The notes beneath the pieces were generated by a model that worked only from the letters and a program-made list of their open reading frames with translations, did no database searches and was not told the DNA's origin. From assembly GCA_963813895.1 (NCBI GenBank), contig CAWFAS010000003.1, forward strand, positions 496,001-560,000: a stretch of DNA of 64,000 nucleotides, written 5' to 3'. Position 1 is the stretch's first letter, and each line of letters begins with the position of its first letter. Positions 37,404 through 46,752 of the stretch are shown piece by piece. This stretch comes from DASZWJ01 sp963813895 (GTDB taxonomy: Bacteria > Pseudomonadota > Gammaproteobacteria > JAURND01). The position numbers and the translations under genes were made by a program.

Positions 37404-37862
37404 CTATTCCACAATACCCGTCTGTTTTTCACGAATTTCGTCTATAGTTTTGCAATCAATACATTGAGTCGCAGTAGGACGTGCTTCCAACCGCCGAATA
37501 CCAATTTCAGCACCACACACTTCGCAATAGCCATAATCCCCTTGCTTAATCCGTGCTAATGCCTGTTCAATCTTGGTTATTAGTTTATGTTCTCGCTCAC
37601 GGGTTTGCCATTCTAGCTTGTGCTCTTCTTCCAAAGCGGCACGGTCTAAAATATCTGGGAAATTGGTAGCGTCATCTTGCATGTGATGCACAGTGGCATC
37701 ACGGTCAGCCAACAGCTGTTCTTTCCACAATATTAATATTTTGTTGAAATGTTCCAACTGTTTTTTGTTCATATACTCCTCACCTTTATGATCCTTATAA
37801 GGTGTGAAGTCCATAGGACCTGTGCTGGTATTTTTTACTCCGGTTTTTTTTGATGTTTTCAT
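37404..37862 (-). CDS. dksA: RNA polymerase-binding transcription factor DksA
   Basis: DksA enters the RNA polymerase secondary channel and works with ppGpp. The start at 37862 has the ribosome site GAGAGGG and gives 152 residues. The coiled coil carries the catalytic-tip acidic pair in the segment PDILDRAALEEEHKLEW. A four-cysteine zinc finger is formed by CEVCG and CIDCK, and IKQGDYGYCEVCGAEIG is characteristic. The N-terminal part (KTSKKTGVKNTSTG) is basic and longer than in the shortest homologues. Confidence 0.95.
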   Translation of the reverse strand: MKTSKKTGVKNTSTGPMDFTPYKDHKGEEYMNKKQLEHFNKILILWKEQLLADRDATVHHMQDDATNFPDILDRAALEEEHKLEWQTREREHKLITKIEQALARIKQGDYGYCEVCGAEIGIRRLEARPTATQCIDCKTIDEIREKQTGIVE

Positions 37863-38170
37863 TTGCCCTCTCTTGCCCTTCATTCCATTTGGACATTGTA
37901 TATTTCTCAAGATACACGTTTAGATAAAACTAAACAGCACCACAAAGACTATACCACCTCTTAATATTTTGAAATTGTATTAAGTAACTAATATATCTTA
38001 AATATTAACGAACTTTATTTCAGCATTTTACGCTTTAGCTGGGGTCATTTCACCCTTAGATTAATTATAGTATCCGAATTCAAAATCGTGACTTTTTATT
38101 TCAAGCTTTAATACGGATAGTTAGACTTCAAACAATAATCTTACGCCAAAAATACACCCAACTTAATATC
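37863..38170. other. AT-rich spacer between dapF and dksA
   Basis: About 300 bases with no ORF that looks coding and no recognised repeat. It should contain the dksA promoter. The stretch near the dapF end shows no strong hairpin. Confidence 0.4.
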
Positions 38171-38989
38171 CTAACATGATCCTTTTAACCATTCACCTCT
38201 AAAAACTTCTTCGGCAGGCCCAGTCATCCACACCGAACTCTGTTGCCCAGCCCAGGATATTTTAAGCCTGCCACCTAATAAATCAACCAAAACTGTGTCG
38301 CCCAACCAACCTTGAAGATACCCAATCACCATAGCTGCGCAGGCGCCACTGCCACAAGCCAATGTCTCACCCACTCCGCGCTCAAAAACCCGTAACCGAA
38401 TATGGCCTCTATCCACACATTGCATAAAACCAACATTCACCCGTGCGGGAAAACGTGGGTGCTGCTCTAATGCTTGACCCAATCGAGCGACGGGAGCCTG
38501 GTCGATATCATTAACTAATAAAACAGCATGCGGATTTCCTAAATTAACCACCGCAACCTGTACTATTTCATCAGCCAACTCCACCGGATACCAATCGGAG
38601 CGGATCGCAGCTTCAAAAGGTATGGCCTCAGGTTCTAAAAGGGGTATGCCCATATTGACGGTAATATCATTATTCTCTGCAGATTTTACCGCTATAATCC
38701 GCTCTTTAGTACCCAATAAAATACTATTTTTCTGCGTCAAATGAGATTGCCACAAAAAACGCCCCACACAGCGCGCGCCATTACCACATTGCGACACTTC
38801 GCCACCATCTGCGTTAAAGATACGATATTCGAAATCAACCTCCGGCCGTTTTGCAGACTCCACCACTAATAACTGGTCACAACCAATACCATAATGCCGG
38901 TCAGCCATCTGACGAATGAGTTCCGGTGTTAATTTAATAGGATTACGCACTCCATCAATTACGACAAAGTCATTCCCCAAGCCTTGCAT
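38171..38989 (-). CDS. dapF: Diaminopimelate epimerase
   Basis: DapF interconverts LL- and meso-diaminopimelate for lysine and peptidoglycan. The two catalytic cysteines are in SQCGNGARCVGRF and ACGSGACAAMV. The ATG at 38989 begins MQGLGNDFVVIDG, where homologues have about five residues more (such as FTKMHGLGNDF). The codons before it do read VTFTK, but no ATG, GTG or TTG start lies between this family sequence and the family A repeat. The next in-frame ATG, 39058, is inside the repeat. The true start may thus be the ATG at 38989 or one supplied by the repeat. dapF follows lysA and lptM. Confidence 0.93.
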   Translation of the reverse strand: MQGLGNDFVVIDGVRNPIKLTPELIRQMADRHYGIGCDQLLVVESAKRPEVDFEYRIFNADGGEVSQCGNGARCVGRFLWQSHLTQKNSILLGTKERIIAVKSAENNDITVNMGIPLLEPEAIPFEAAIRSDWYPVELADEIVQVAVVNLGNPHAVLLVNDIDQAPVARLGQALEQHPRFPARVNVGFMQCVDRGHIRLRVFERGVGETLACGSGACAAMVIGYLQGWLGDTVLVDLLGGRLKISWAGQQSSVWMTGPAEEVFRGEWLKGSC

Positions 38990-39020
38990 TTTAGTAAATG
39001 TAACCGGAATATAATGTGTG

Positions 39021-39119
39021 TGCTTAATATTACCCCTCTCCCTAACCCTCTCCCGCAAGGGGAGAGGGAATTATAGAGTTTCTCAAAAATAGAGAAAAAT
39101 TATTCAATAGCACCCCCCC
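39021..39119. repeat. REP-like element, family A (at the dapF 5' end)
   Basis: TGCTTAATATTACCCCTCTCC followed by the C-run/G-run hairpin and GGAATTATAGAGTTTCTC matches the right half of 23029-23203. The adjoining ATTATTCAATAGCACCCC also matches its left flank inverted. It fills the gap between lysA and dapF. Confidence 0.8.
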
Positions 39120-39135
39120 CCTACGAGCAGAAAAA

Positions 39136-40386
39136 CTACTGCGGTAATAATTGCTCATGCGCAAATAGTTCCAGCACTGTCTCGCGAGGCCGGATCAAAT
39201 AGCTCTTATTGCCATCAACCATAACTTCTGCCGCTCTACTGCGTGAATTATAATTGGAACTCATACAAAAGCCATAGGCTCCAGCAGTACGCACAGCCAG
39301 CAAATCCCCCTGCACCACCGCTAATTTCCTATCCTTACCTAAAAAATCACCCGTTTCACAGACGGGTCCCACCACATCATAGCATTTTGCAGCCATTTCA
39401 GAGCGAACAATGACGGGCACAATGTCTTGTTCGGCCTGATATAAAGCTGGGCGAAGTAGGTCGTTCATACCCGCGTCCACTACAGCAAAATTTTTATGCG
39501 CGGTATGTTTCAAGTATTCAATACGCGTTACTAATATTCCAGCATTGGCTACAATAGCTCGACCTGGTTCCAAAATTACTTGCACCGGATCATTTCCCAA
39601 ATGGGCAAGTAATGCTGCACCATATTCTGCCGGCGTGGGGGGTTGCTCTGTTTGATAACGTACCCCAAGCCCCCCTCCTAAGTCTAACCGCCGCAATACA
39701 ATACCATGCTGCTGTAACTCCAAACGTAATTGTTGGACCTTGTCCAGCGCATCTAAAAAAGGCTGTAATTCAGTTAATTGTGAACCAATATGACAAGCAA
39801 TTCCTACGACCTCTATATGAGGAAGGGTGGTTGCCACTTGATACAAAGCAACAGCTTCACCTGCATCCACACCAAATTTATTTTCTTTTAAACCCGTAGA
39901 AATATAAGGATGAGTACGCGCATCAATATCGGGATTAACCCTGATCGCAATTCGGGCTACTTTTCCCATATTACCTGCAATCTGATTAAGTCGGTCCAAT
40001 TCTACGTCAGATTCGACATTGAAACTGCCAATACCCACTTCCAGCGCGCGCTGTATTTCAAAAGCCAATTTACCTACGCCAGAAAATACAATGGATTCTG
40101 GCTGACCTCCGGCCGCTAATACTCGCTCCAATTCGCCACCTGAAACAATATCAAATCCTGAGCCTAAACGCGCCAATATATTCAATACTGCTATATTAGA
40201 ATTGGCCTTAACCGCAAAACAAATCTGGTGCGGATGATGGCCTAAGGCATGATCAAAAGCACGCCAATGCCGTTCTAGTGTGGCGCGAGAATAAACATAT
40301 AGTGGAGTACCAAAACGTGCTACCAATTCTGACACGCGCACTTGCTCAGCGAAAAGTTCCCCCGCTTGTTCTATAAAATAATCCAT
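39136..40386 (-). CDS. lysA: Diaminopimelate decarboxylase
   Basis: This PLP enzyme forms lysine from meso-diaminopimelate. 416 residues, normal. The PLP lysine is in ICFAVKANSN, GSGFDIVSGGELERVL and GGGLGVRY bind phosphate, and the inter-subunit active-site Cys is in VGPVCETGDFLG. The order lptM-lysA-dapF is conserved in gammaproteobacteria. Confidence 0.97.
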   Translation of the reverse strand: MDYFIEQAGELFAEQVRVSELVARFGTPLYVYSRATLERHWRAFDHALGHHPHQICFAVKANSNIAVLNILARLGSGFDIVSGGELERVLAAGGQPESIVFSGVGKLAFEIQRALEVGIGSFNVESDVELDRLNQIAGNMGKVARIAIRVNPDIDARTHPYISTGLKENKFGVDAGEAVALYQVATTLPHIEVVGIACHIGSQLTELQPFLDALDKVQQLRLELQQHGIVLRRLDLGGGLGVRYQTEQPPTPAEYGAALLAHLGNDPVQVILEPGRAIVANAGILVTRIEYLKHTAHKNFAVVDAGMNDLLRPALYQAEQDIVPVIVRSEMAAKCYDVVGPVCETGDFLGKDRKLAVVQGDLLAVRTAGAYGFCMSSNYNSRSRAAEVMVDGNKSYLIRPRETVLELFAHEQLLPQ

Positions 40387-40389
40387 AGC

Positions 40390-40512
40390 TTAAGTTCCCA
40401 TAGGTACGACATTGTGTGGGGGAGGAGGAGGTAAATACAATGGGCCACGCTGACCACAACCGCTCAGCGCTATTATATATAATACCGACAGAAAGCAGAA
40501 AAAATATTTCAT
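40390..40512 (-). CDS. lptM: LptM (YifL) small lipoprotein
   Basis: This 40-residue lipoprotein assists LptD-LptE maturation. The signal sequence KYFFCFLSVLYIIALSGC ends in the lipobox LSGC. The mature part GQRGPLYLPPPPP is the family signature (CG.KGPLY.P). It lies 3 bp upstream of lysA, its usual neighbour. The gene is short and easily missed. Confidence 0.92.
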   Translation of the reverse strand: MKYFFCFLSVLYIIALSGCGQRGPLYLPPPPPHNVVPMGT

Positions 40513-40581
40513 AATAACCTTATTTATCTGGGCATAGTGGATAGATTTAACGACTTATTTCAAGCACCAAGACTATAAACT

Positions 40582-40745
40582 TGGGTCAGTCGTCACAGCT
40601 CTCTCCCGCTACGTCGTCCCGCGGCTTGTCCGCGGGATCCAGGGAGCTTGGCAAATACCCTCTCAGCAGGTTTTAGGCTCTTTCTGGATCCCGCGGACAA
40701 GCCGCGGGACGACGTAGGGGGAAAAGCTGTGACGGCACACCCTAA
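40582..40745. repeat. Long palindromic element, family C (copy 2)
   Basis: The same arms as 14767-14939 (TCGTCACAGCT, CTACGTCGTCCCGCGGCTTG and inverse), with a shortened centre that shares GGCAAATA and TTTTAGGCTC. It occupies most of the spacer between lptM and the esterase gene; nothing else is seen there. Confidence 0.85.
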
Positions 40746-40818
40746 CTCTTCATCGCAAATTAAGCTATAATTTAACGCCTTAAACAAATCTATTTATTTA
40801 ACTGAGTATAACATTACC

Positions 40819-41490
40819 ATGCAAACTTCAACATTAGAAACAATTATCATTGAACCTAAAACGCCAGCACAATACAGTGTTATCTGGCTCCATGGTCTGG
40901 GTGCTGATGGACATGATTTTGTCGACATTGTGCCTGCGCTCAACCTACCGCAGCAACTAGCTGTGCGTTTTATTTTTCCACACGCGCCAGTACAACCTGT
41001 TACCTTAAATGCCGGTATGCAGATGCGTGCCTGGTTTGATATTTACGGGTTAACTTCGGCAGATAAGCAAGATGAGGAAGGCATTAAAACCACAGACCGA
41101 TCGATCAAAGCGTTGATCGACCAAGAACGTGAATCAGGAATTGCAGCCAATAAAATTGTTCTGGCGGGATTTTCCCAGGGCGGAGCGATTGCACTTTATA
41201 GCGGCTTGCTTTACCCCGAACGCCTGGCGGGCATTCTGGCATTATCCACTTTTCTCCCCACCCAATACTTTTGGACCGGCACTAATATAAATGTGCAACA
41301 TGAAACTCCGATTTTCATGGCGCATGGGGACTACGATCCCATTGTAAATATCAGCCTGGGAGCTGCCTCAAAGGAACGGCTTATAGAACTCGGTTGTAAC
41401 CTAGAGTGGAGTAGCTACCCAATGCCACATTCGGTTTGCCCGCAAGAAGTGGATGATATTGGCAGATGGCTAAGAAAAGTGCTAACTTAG
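40819..41490 (+). CDS. Carboxylesterase / acyl-protein thioesterase-like hydrolase
   Basis: This alpha/beta hydrolase of the phospholipase/carboxylesterase family has 223 residues. The oxyanion start is WLHGLGADGHDF and the nucleophile Ser is in LAGFSQGGAIALY. Asp and His are in MAHGDYDPIV and SYPMPHSVCPQE. It is soluble and cytoplasmic with no signal peptide. The substrate is unknown; homologues hydrolyse short-chain esters or thioester-linked acyl groups. Confidence 0.92.
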   Translation: MQTSTLETIIIEPKTPAQYSVIWLHGLGADGHDFVDIVPALNLPQQLAVRFIFPHAPVQPVTLNAGMQMRAWFDIYGLTSADKQDEEGIKTTDRSIKALIDQERESGIAANKIVLAGFSQGGAIALYSGLLYPERLAGILALSTFLPTQYFWTGTNINVQHETPIFMAHGDYDPIVNISLGAASKERLIELGCNLEWSSYPMPHSVCPQEVDDIGRWLRKVLT

Positions 41491-41522
41491 GCATTGCGCA
41501 AGAATAATGGGATATATTAGTG

Positions 41523-42449
41523 ATGACGACTGTTCCGGCTGCATCAACGCCAAGCTTAATTGCGATAGATTGGGGGACTAGCAATTTCCGCGCATTCCTA
41601 TTAAATGGACACGGCGAGTTACTGCAAAAAAAATTCGCACGCCAAGGTATTCTTCGCGTTTATCACGGTGCGTTTGCGAAAACACTACAAAAACAAATCG
41701 GTGACTGGCTGGCACAATACCCTGCGATTCCGGTTCTTATGTCCGGCATGATAGGTTCACGACAAGGCTGGCAAGAAATTCCCTACTTACAGTGCCCGCT
41801 GGCAATGAATGAGCTATCCAATGGCATTCAGAAAATTGATCATGCTGAACAGCAGTGGATAGTCCCCGGATTACGCATTGATTATCCCGACGGCCGCGTT
41901 GATGTAATGCGCGGCGAAGAAACCCAAATTTTAGGGGCATTGAGCGACACGACTGAGCCGCAGCTATTTTGTTTACCTGGAACGCATAGTAAATGGGCAA
42001 CTCTAGCCGATGGAAAATTAACCCATTTTACTACTTTTATGACGGGAGAATTATTTACTTTACTCGCACGGCACAGTATTTTAGGAAAATTGATGCGCAA
42101 TGCTAAACCAGACTCAGAAGGTTTTTTGAGAGGAATCGCCTGGGCAGAACGCGACCATTTTCTATTATCTCAGTTATTCCAGGTGCGCACCCAGGTATTA
42201 GCTGGCTCTCTTGATAACAATGATGTCTATAGTTTTTTATCCGGGGTTCTCATTGGTCATGAAATCCGCCAAGTGCTGGCATCTCCCTTGCCGATCAAAA
42301 AAGTCACTGTGATCGCCAATTCAAGCATTGCCAAACTTTATGCCAAAGCATTAAAAAAATATGACCTGCATGGTGTGATCAAAAATGTAGATCAGGTCAC
42401 CATACGCGGACTGTTTAAAATTGCAACACAAGCGGGGCTTCTGTCGTAA
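41523..42449 (+). CDS. dgoK: 2-dehydro-3-deoxygalactonokinase
   Basis: DgoK phosphorylates 2-keto-3-deoxygalactonate in the De Ley-Doudoroff galactose pathway. The 308-residue protein has the ASKHA phosphate loop IAIDWGTSNFRAFLL, LMSGMIGSRQGW, VMRGEETQILGA, CLPGTHSKWA and TFMTGELFTLL, all typical. No dgoA, dgoD or transporter is adjacent, so the pathway role is uncertain. GTG at 41520 could also start it. Confidence 0.9.
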   Translation: MTTVPAASTPSLIAIDWGTSNFRAFLLNGHGELLQKKFARQGILRVYHGAFAKTLQKQIGDWLAQYPAIPVLMSGMIGSRQGWQEIPYLQCPLAMNELSNGIQKIDHAEQQWIVPGLRIDYPDGRVDVMRGEETQILGALSDTTEPQLFCLPGTHSKWATLADGKLTHFTTFMTGELFTLLARHSILGKLMRNAKPDSEGFLRGIAWAERDHFLLSQLFQVRTQVLAGSLDNNDVYSFLSGVLIGHEIRQVLASPLPIKKVTVIANSSIAKLYAKALKKYDLHGVIKNVDQVTIRGLFKIATQAGLLS

Positions 42450-42450
42450 G

Positions 42451-42511
42451 CTACCGAGCCGCGACCGTTAGGAAGCGTTTACGTTCTTCGATAACGCTCG
42501 CGGCTCGGTAG
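42451..42511. repeat. GC-rich palindrome, family D (copy 2)
   Basis: CTACCGAGCCGCGACCGTTA begins the left arm and TCGCGGCTCGGTAG closes the right. It is a shortened copy of 17295-17398 and begins right after the dgoK stop codon, so it may serve as its terminator. Confidence 0.75.
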
Positions 42512-42597
42512 GTTGCGGAGCAAGTTAGGAAGGAGCTAGCTTCTAGTGGCAACTTTAATGATTTTAATTGTAACCAACCTAAGCTATTAATCTATTC

Positions 42598-43743
42598 ATG
42601 CTACCTCTCCCAGATTCCGCTGCACAACAACACGCTCAGCAGTTAACTGAATATTTACAATCAGAAATAGTAGCTCACGGCCCGTTATCATTCGCCCGAT
42701 ATATGGAATTAGCGCTTTATGCTCCAGCATTGGGCTACTACAGTGCAGGCGCTCATAAATTCGGAGTCGGTGGGGATTTCACCACTGCGCCAGAAATCAC
42801 ACCCCTTTTCGGGCGCTGCATTGCAAATCAAATTCAATCTGTATTGGAGACATTGGGCACAGGAGATATTTTGGAATTTGGCGCTGGCTCCGGTCGGTTG
42901 GCAATAGATATTTTAACTGCCTTGAAAACACACAATATCCTACCCCAGCATTATTACATACTTGAATTAAGCCCCGACCTTAGACAGCGCCAGCAAAATC
43001 TAATTAGACAACACCTTCCAGATCTAGCGAAGCGCATAATCTGGCTAGAATCCCTCCCAAAATCTTTTACGGGGGTTGTTTTAGCTAACGAAGTACTAGA
43101 TGCTATGCCTGCCCATCGCTTCCAGTGGCATAACAATGCCCCCCTGGAAAGCTATGTTACCTGGCAACAAGATCAATTTACTGAATTCTTTGACTCACCT
43201 CAATCCGAACTGCGAAAGAAAATTAATGAGCTTGAGCTCACTTTTAGCGAAGGATATACATCGGAAATTCATCTCACTATTCCCTCATGGATAACCAGCC
43301 TCGGCAATTTTTTACAGCGCGGCCTGGTGTTATTAATCGATTATGGTTTTCCACGCCATGAGTACTATCATAGAGACCGGTGGATGGGCACGTTGATGTG
43401 TCATTATCAACATTATGCTCACACCAATCCATTCTGGTGGCCTGGGCTCCAGGATATAACAGCCCATATTGATTTCACTGCGGTAGCGGAAGCCGCCTCA
43501 ATGGCGGATTTGTCTGTCGCTGGCTATACCACCCAAGGACATTTTCTGTTAAGCTGCGGCCTCACCAGCATGGCGGTGGATACAGAAGCTAATATCAGCG
43601 AACAACTGCAAACCAGCCTACAACTTAAGAAATTGCTATTACCTAGCGAAATGGGTGAATTATTTAAGGTTATGGCGCTTACCCGAGATTTGCCATCACC
43701 CTTACTGGGATTTACACTGCATGATATGCGCGAAAAATTATGA
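42598..43743 (+). CDS. MidA/NDUFAF7-family SAM-dependent methyltransferase
   Basis: A class I methyltransferase of 381 residues. The N-terminus GPLSFARYMELALYAPALGYYSAG is the family signature, and SAM motif I is LEFGAGSGRLAIDIL. VVLANEVLDAMPAHRF and LVLLIDYGFPRHEYYHRDRW follow. The mitochondrial homologue methylates an arginine of complex I; the bacterial target is not known. Its stop overlaps the next gene by 4 bp (ATGA). Confidence 0.92.
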   Translation: MLPLPDSAAQQHAQQLTEYLQSEIVAHGPLSFARYMELALYAPALGYYSAGAHKFGVGGDFTTAPEITPLFGRCIANQIQSVLETLGTGDILEFGAGSGRLAIDILTALKTHNILPQHYYILELSPDLRQRQQNLIRQHLPDLAKRIIWLESLPKSFTGVVLANEVLDAMPAHRFQWHNNAPLESYVTWQQDQFTEFFDSPQSELRKKINELELTFSEGYTSEIHLTIPSWITSLGNFLQRGLVLLIDYGFPRHEYYHRDRWMGTLMCHYQHYAHTNPFWWPGLQDITAHIDFTAVAEAASMADLSVAGYTTQGHFLLSCGLTSMAVDTEANISEQLQTSLQLKKLLLPSEMGELFKVMALTRDLPSPLLGFTLHDMREKL

Positions 43744-44240
43744 AACCATTACAGACCACTATAGAATTATTTGAGCAACGTTTTTGTTTCTCAGCCGCCC
43801 ATTTTACTATTTTTTCAGAAACCTGCCGAGAACGCCTACACGGCCACAATTATCACGTTCATGCCTTATTTACAACCGAAGTCAGTGACTTAGGTATTGC
43901 CTTTGATTATGCCATTTACAAAAAGAAAATACTGTCGCTATGTGAACAACTAAACAGCTACTTGCTACTGCCAGGTGCTGCCTCTGCTTTAAAAATTACA
44001 GAACAAGGCAATTATTATTATGTCTATTTTAATGAAGAAGAAATGCCATTCTTAAAACAGGATGCATTAATTCTACCGATCCGTAATATCACTATTGAAG
44101 AATTATCACGCTGGTTTCTTGAACGGTTGTTGGAAGACCAAACCACCTTGACAACTCATTCTATACAACAAATGACTATCAAAGTCTCTAATGGCTTTGG
44201 CCGTTCAGGTTCAGCTAGCTGGACATTGGGAGATGTATAA
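43740..44240 (+). CDS. 6-pyruvoyl-tetrahydropterin synthase / QueD family protein
   Basis: This pterin-type zinc enzyme has 166 residues. The zinc histidines lie in FSAAHF and LHGHNYHV, and the catalytic Cys in TCRERLHGHN at the spacing of QueD. Glu of ITIEEL and SNGFGRSGSASW complete the pattern. It may make 6-carboxy-tetrahydropterin for queuosine or a tetrahydropterin; no other que gene is near. It is coupled to the MidA gene and convergent with cca, with 26 bp of overlap. Confidence 0.85.
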   Translation: MKPLQTTIELFEQRFCFSAAHFTIFSETCRERLHGHNYHVHALFTTEVSDLGIAFDYAIYKKKILSLCEQLNSYLLLPGAASALKITEQGNYYYVYFNEEEMPFLKQDALILPIRNITIEELSRWFLERLLEDQTTLTTHSIQQMTIKVSNGFGRSGSASWTLGDV

Positions 44241-45321
44241 GCGACATCCGAATAGCAGCCGCGCGTTCCTGGCGTAGTGCTTCTTTAATTTCCTCACCTT
44301 TTAATCCCCGTTGTACAATGGGTTGAGGGTCGATTCCCACGGCTAGCTCGTAAGCCTGATGTAGCCGCGACGACTTAGAAGTTGTAGCACCAGGGTCAAT
44401 AATTTCACAGGTTGCCAAAAATAACTGCAGGCGCTCTGACCTACGAAATGCATCTAATGCTTCCAATAACTTTAATAATCCCTCGGCATCCAATGATAAT
44501 AGCTGTTGGTAATCTCCTTGATAACGCACAACCAACCCCGCTAACTCACAAAAATCTTGAGGTATTCGGTAGCGCTGACATAAACCCTGCAGTTGTTTGC
44601 TCTCTAGTTTATGTAGCAAGGCAGCAAAACGCACTGCGGGTGCCGCTGAAAGTTGTGTCGCCCTGATTAATCCAGTTAAATCTGCCATCTCATTTTGCAG
44701 TTCTGGAAACAAGACTGGTAGCGCTCTAGATTCATTCAACACCTCAAAAAATCGCTGTGGAGCAGATTCTGCTAAAGCACGCCGCCACTCCTGCCATACG
44801 CGTTCCGCAACCAGTGCATTCACCTCACCCGCTTTAACCATCTCCTGCATTAACACCAGCGTCTGCGGATGAATAGTAAATTGGCCAAAACGCGCCGCAA
44901 ACCTTGCCAACCGCAAAATCCTCACCGGGTCTTCAGTAAAAGCATTTGATACATGTCGCAATATTTTATTTTTCAGATCTTCTGTCCCACCGTAGGGATC
45001 AACTATCTGACCATTAGTCATTTGTGCCATGGCATTAATGGTTAGGTCACGCCGTTTTAAATCTTCTTCCAATGTAACATCTGGCGCAGCGTAAAAATTA
45101 AACCCCTTATATCCCGGTGCGGTTTTTCGCTCTGTTCGCGCTAAGGCATATTCTTCTTTTGTTTCTGGGTGTAAAAATACCGGAAAATCTTTTCCCACGG
45201 GTCGATAACCCAATGACAGCATTAATTCAGGTGTGGCACCCACCACTACCCAGTCTCGCTCTTTAGGAACAATACCCAGCAATTGATCCCGCACCGCACC
45301 ACCCACCAAATAAATTTCCAA
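44215..45321 (-). CDS. cca: CCA-adding tRNA nucleotidyltransferase
   Basis: This enzyme adds or repairs CCA at tRNA 3' ends. The class II head is clear: LVGGAVRDQLLG, ERDWVVVGATP with the metal aspartate, LARTERKT, RRDLTINAMA, and VRILRLARFAARF. It has 368 residues, shorter than E. coli (412). The C-terminal region where the HD phosphohydrolase motif should stand reads FAALLHKLESKQLQG, so the HD pair is lost and the metal-dependent phosphatase domain is reduced. tRNA-Tyr and tRNA-Thr in this window have CCA encoded, which suggests a repair role. Confidence 0.94.
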   Translation of the reverse strand: MEIYLVGGAVRDQLLGIVPKERDWVVVGATPELMLSLGYRPVGKDFPVFLHPETKEEYALARTERKTAPGYKGFNFYAAPDVTLEEDLKRRDLTINAMAQMTNGQIVDPYGGTEDLKNKILRHVSNAFTEDPVRILRLARFAARFGQFTIHPQTLVLMQEMVKAGEVNALVAERVWQEWRRALAESAPQRFFEVLNESRALPVLFPELQNEMADLTGLIRATQLSAAPAVRFAALLHKLESKQLQGLCQRYRIPQDFCELAGLVVRYQGDYQQLLSLDAEGLLKLLEALDAFRRSERLQLFLATCEIIDPGATTSKSSRLHQAYELAVGIDPQPIVQRGLKGEEIKEALRQERAAAIRMSLIHLPMSS

Positions 45322-45442
45322 TTTTATTCCTCTGAACTAAATTGATTTATAGAAAACATTCACACTATTCATTTTGTAAACCAGGATAAATAACATTACA
45401 CTATGCGTCCTTTTAAAATCATAATGCTTACAGGAGTATAAT

Positions 45443-46144
45443 ATGGACGCCCCCCTTTTATTGATAAACAATAATGATTCCAAATCCAAACGGCAAGTTA
45501 TCTATAAAATTCTATTCCTTGCCCTCACCCTATTATCCCCTACCACAATTTTCGCTACCTGGTCTGCTGAAATAGCCAGCGGGGTTATCTATAATTTTCC
45601 CATGCCGCTTACTATTCAGCAAATGGGATATCCTGATATTAATATGACAGCGTATTACGAGTCGCGCCCTTTTACCTCTCCTTGGTATTATGATCTGCGT
45701 ATAGCCAAATGGAACGGTGACACGGCCTGGGAATTTGAAGATATACATCAGAAAATTTACTTAAAAAATACTACTGACGATGTCTCCCATTTCTCTATTT
45801 CTCATGGCTATAACCTGTTCACACTTAATCGTGCGTGGTTAACTAAAAATAATTATATTTGGCGAGTAGGTGTAGGATTAGTAATAGCCCATCCCGAGTC
45901 TACGATCCGAGGAGAAACTAATGATGATGAAAGCGGTGGAACACTTAATGACGGGGGTTATTACGTAGCCGGACCCACAACAATGATTGCCCTGGGTAGA
46001 CGTTTTTATGTTTCAAAAGCTTTTTTCTTTGAATTAGAAGGCAAACTGACTGCTTCCTATGCTGACGTAAACGTGGTCAATGGAAATGCTTATGCACCCG
46101 ATGTAGCGATTCATGCTAACTTTGGATTGGGATATGATTTTTAG
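45443..46144 (+). CDS. Probable outer-membrane beta-barrel protein
   Basis: A signal peptide with a long polar n-region is followed by the core KILFLALTLLSPTTIFA^T. The mature part of about 195 residues alternates polar and hydrophobic residues, with aromatic girdles and a C-terminal Phe (GLGYDF) typical of outer-membrane proteins. A ribosome site (CAGGAG) supports the start. No family was recognised. It is alone between cca and a long spacer. Confidence 0.75.
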   Translation: MDAPLLLINNNDSKSKRQVIYKILFLALTLLSPTTIFATWSAEIASGVIYNFPMPLTIQQMGYPDINMTAYYESRPFTSPWYYDLRIAKWNGDTAWEFEDIHQKIYLKNTTDDVSHFSISHGYNLFTLNRAWLTKNNYIWRVGVGLVIAHPESTIRGETNDDESGGTLNDGGYYVAGPTTMIALGRRFYVSKAFFFELEGKLTASYADVNVVNGNAYAPDVAIHANFGLGYDF

Positions 46145-46752
46145 TGGGATTGTTTAATAATACGGATATCAATGTTTACTTCAATTGGGTAATATACTCG
46201 ACACAGTTGAGATTTCGGTGTTAGAGCATTTATTTTGATTTGATTAAACTGAGAGTGGGACTGCCATCCTGAGAAGATCTTATTTCATCAGAATGACAGC
46301 CAACCCTGCTGTTTTTTTGGGCTCCTGCCTCCAATCTTAACTTATAGTAGAGTCTGCCCAACAGGTCTACCGATACTTTAATAATTGGAAAATCCTTTGC
46401 AGCATACATAGCGAGGCAATGCGCTTCATCCAAACTGATTCAACTCCATTTCCGGCTAATTCTTTTTCCCTGAACTACTTCCTTTTTAATAACATTGCCC
46501 CTATGCAGCCGTGTTTTGCATTACAACCGATATTCATTTCTAAAGATGCAGTCCTAGCGCTGAAAAAAATGTAAGTAAATCGCTGAAAAATAGGGTTGAT
46601 TGCGTAAAATTTTTACAAAAACAATAAAGTGCGGGAAAATGCAGCACCATTCCTAGTTTTTAACTTCAACAAAAGATGTGCTTTAATCAAAAACCGAATG
46701 GATATAACCAGTAAATTTAAAAATATCATTGCTGGCTATCTTAAGTTTGTTA
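46145..46752. other. Repeat-rich spacer without a gene
   Basis: This 600-base gap contains a worn family F end (ACTCGACACAGTTGAGATTTCGGTGTTAGAG near 46197) and an imperfect CTGTCATCCTGA palindrome (46260-46302). A minus-strand ORF across 46230-46433 runs through these repeats and was not accepted. 46440-46750 shows nothing recognisable. Confidence 0.5.

Noticed and set aside
40593..40787. 64-residue minus-strand ORF
   Set aside because: Mostly a translation of the family C palindrome.
46230..46433. 67-residue minus-strand ORF
   Set aside because: Its C-terminal half is translated CTGTCATCC repeat. The N-terminal half has no recognised similarity and no clear ribosome site.
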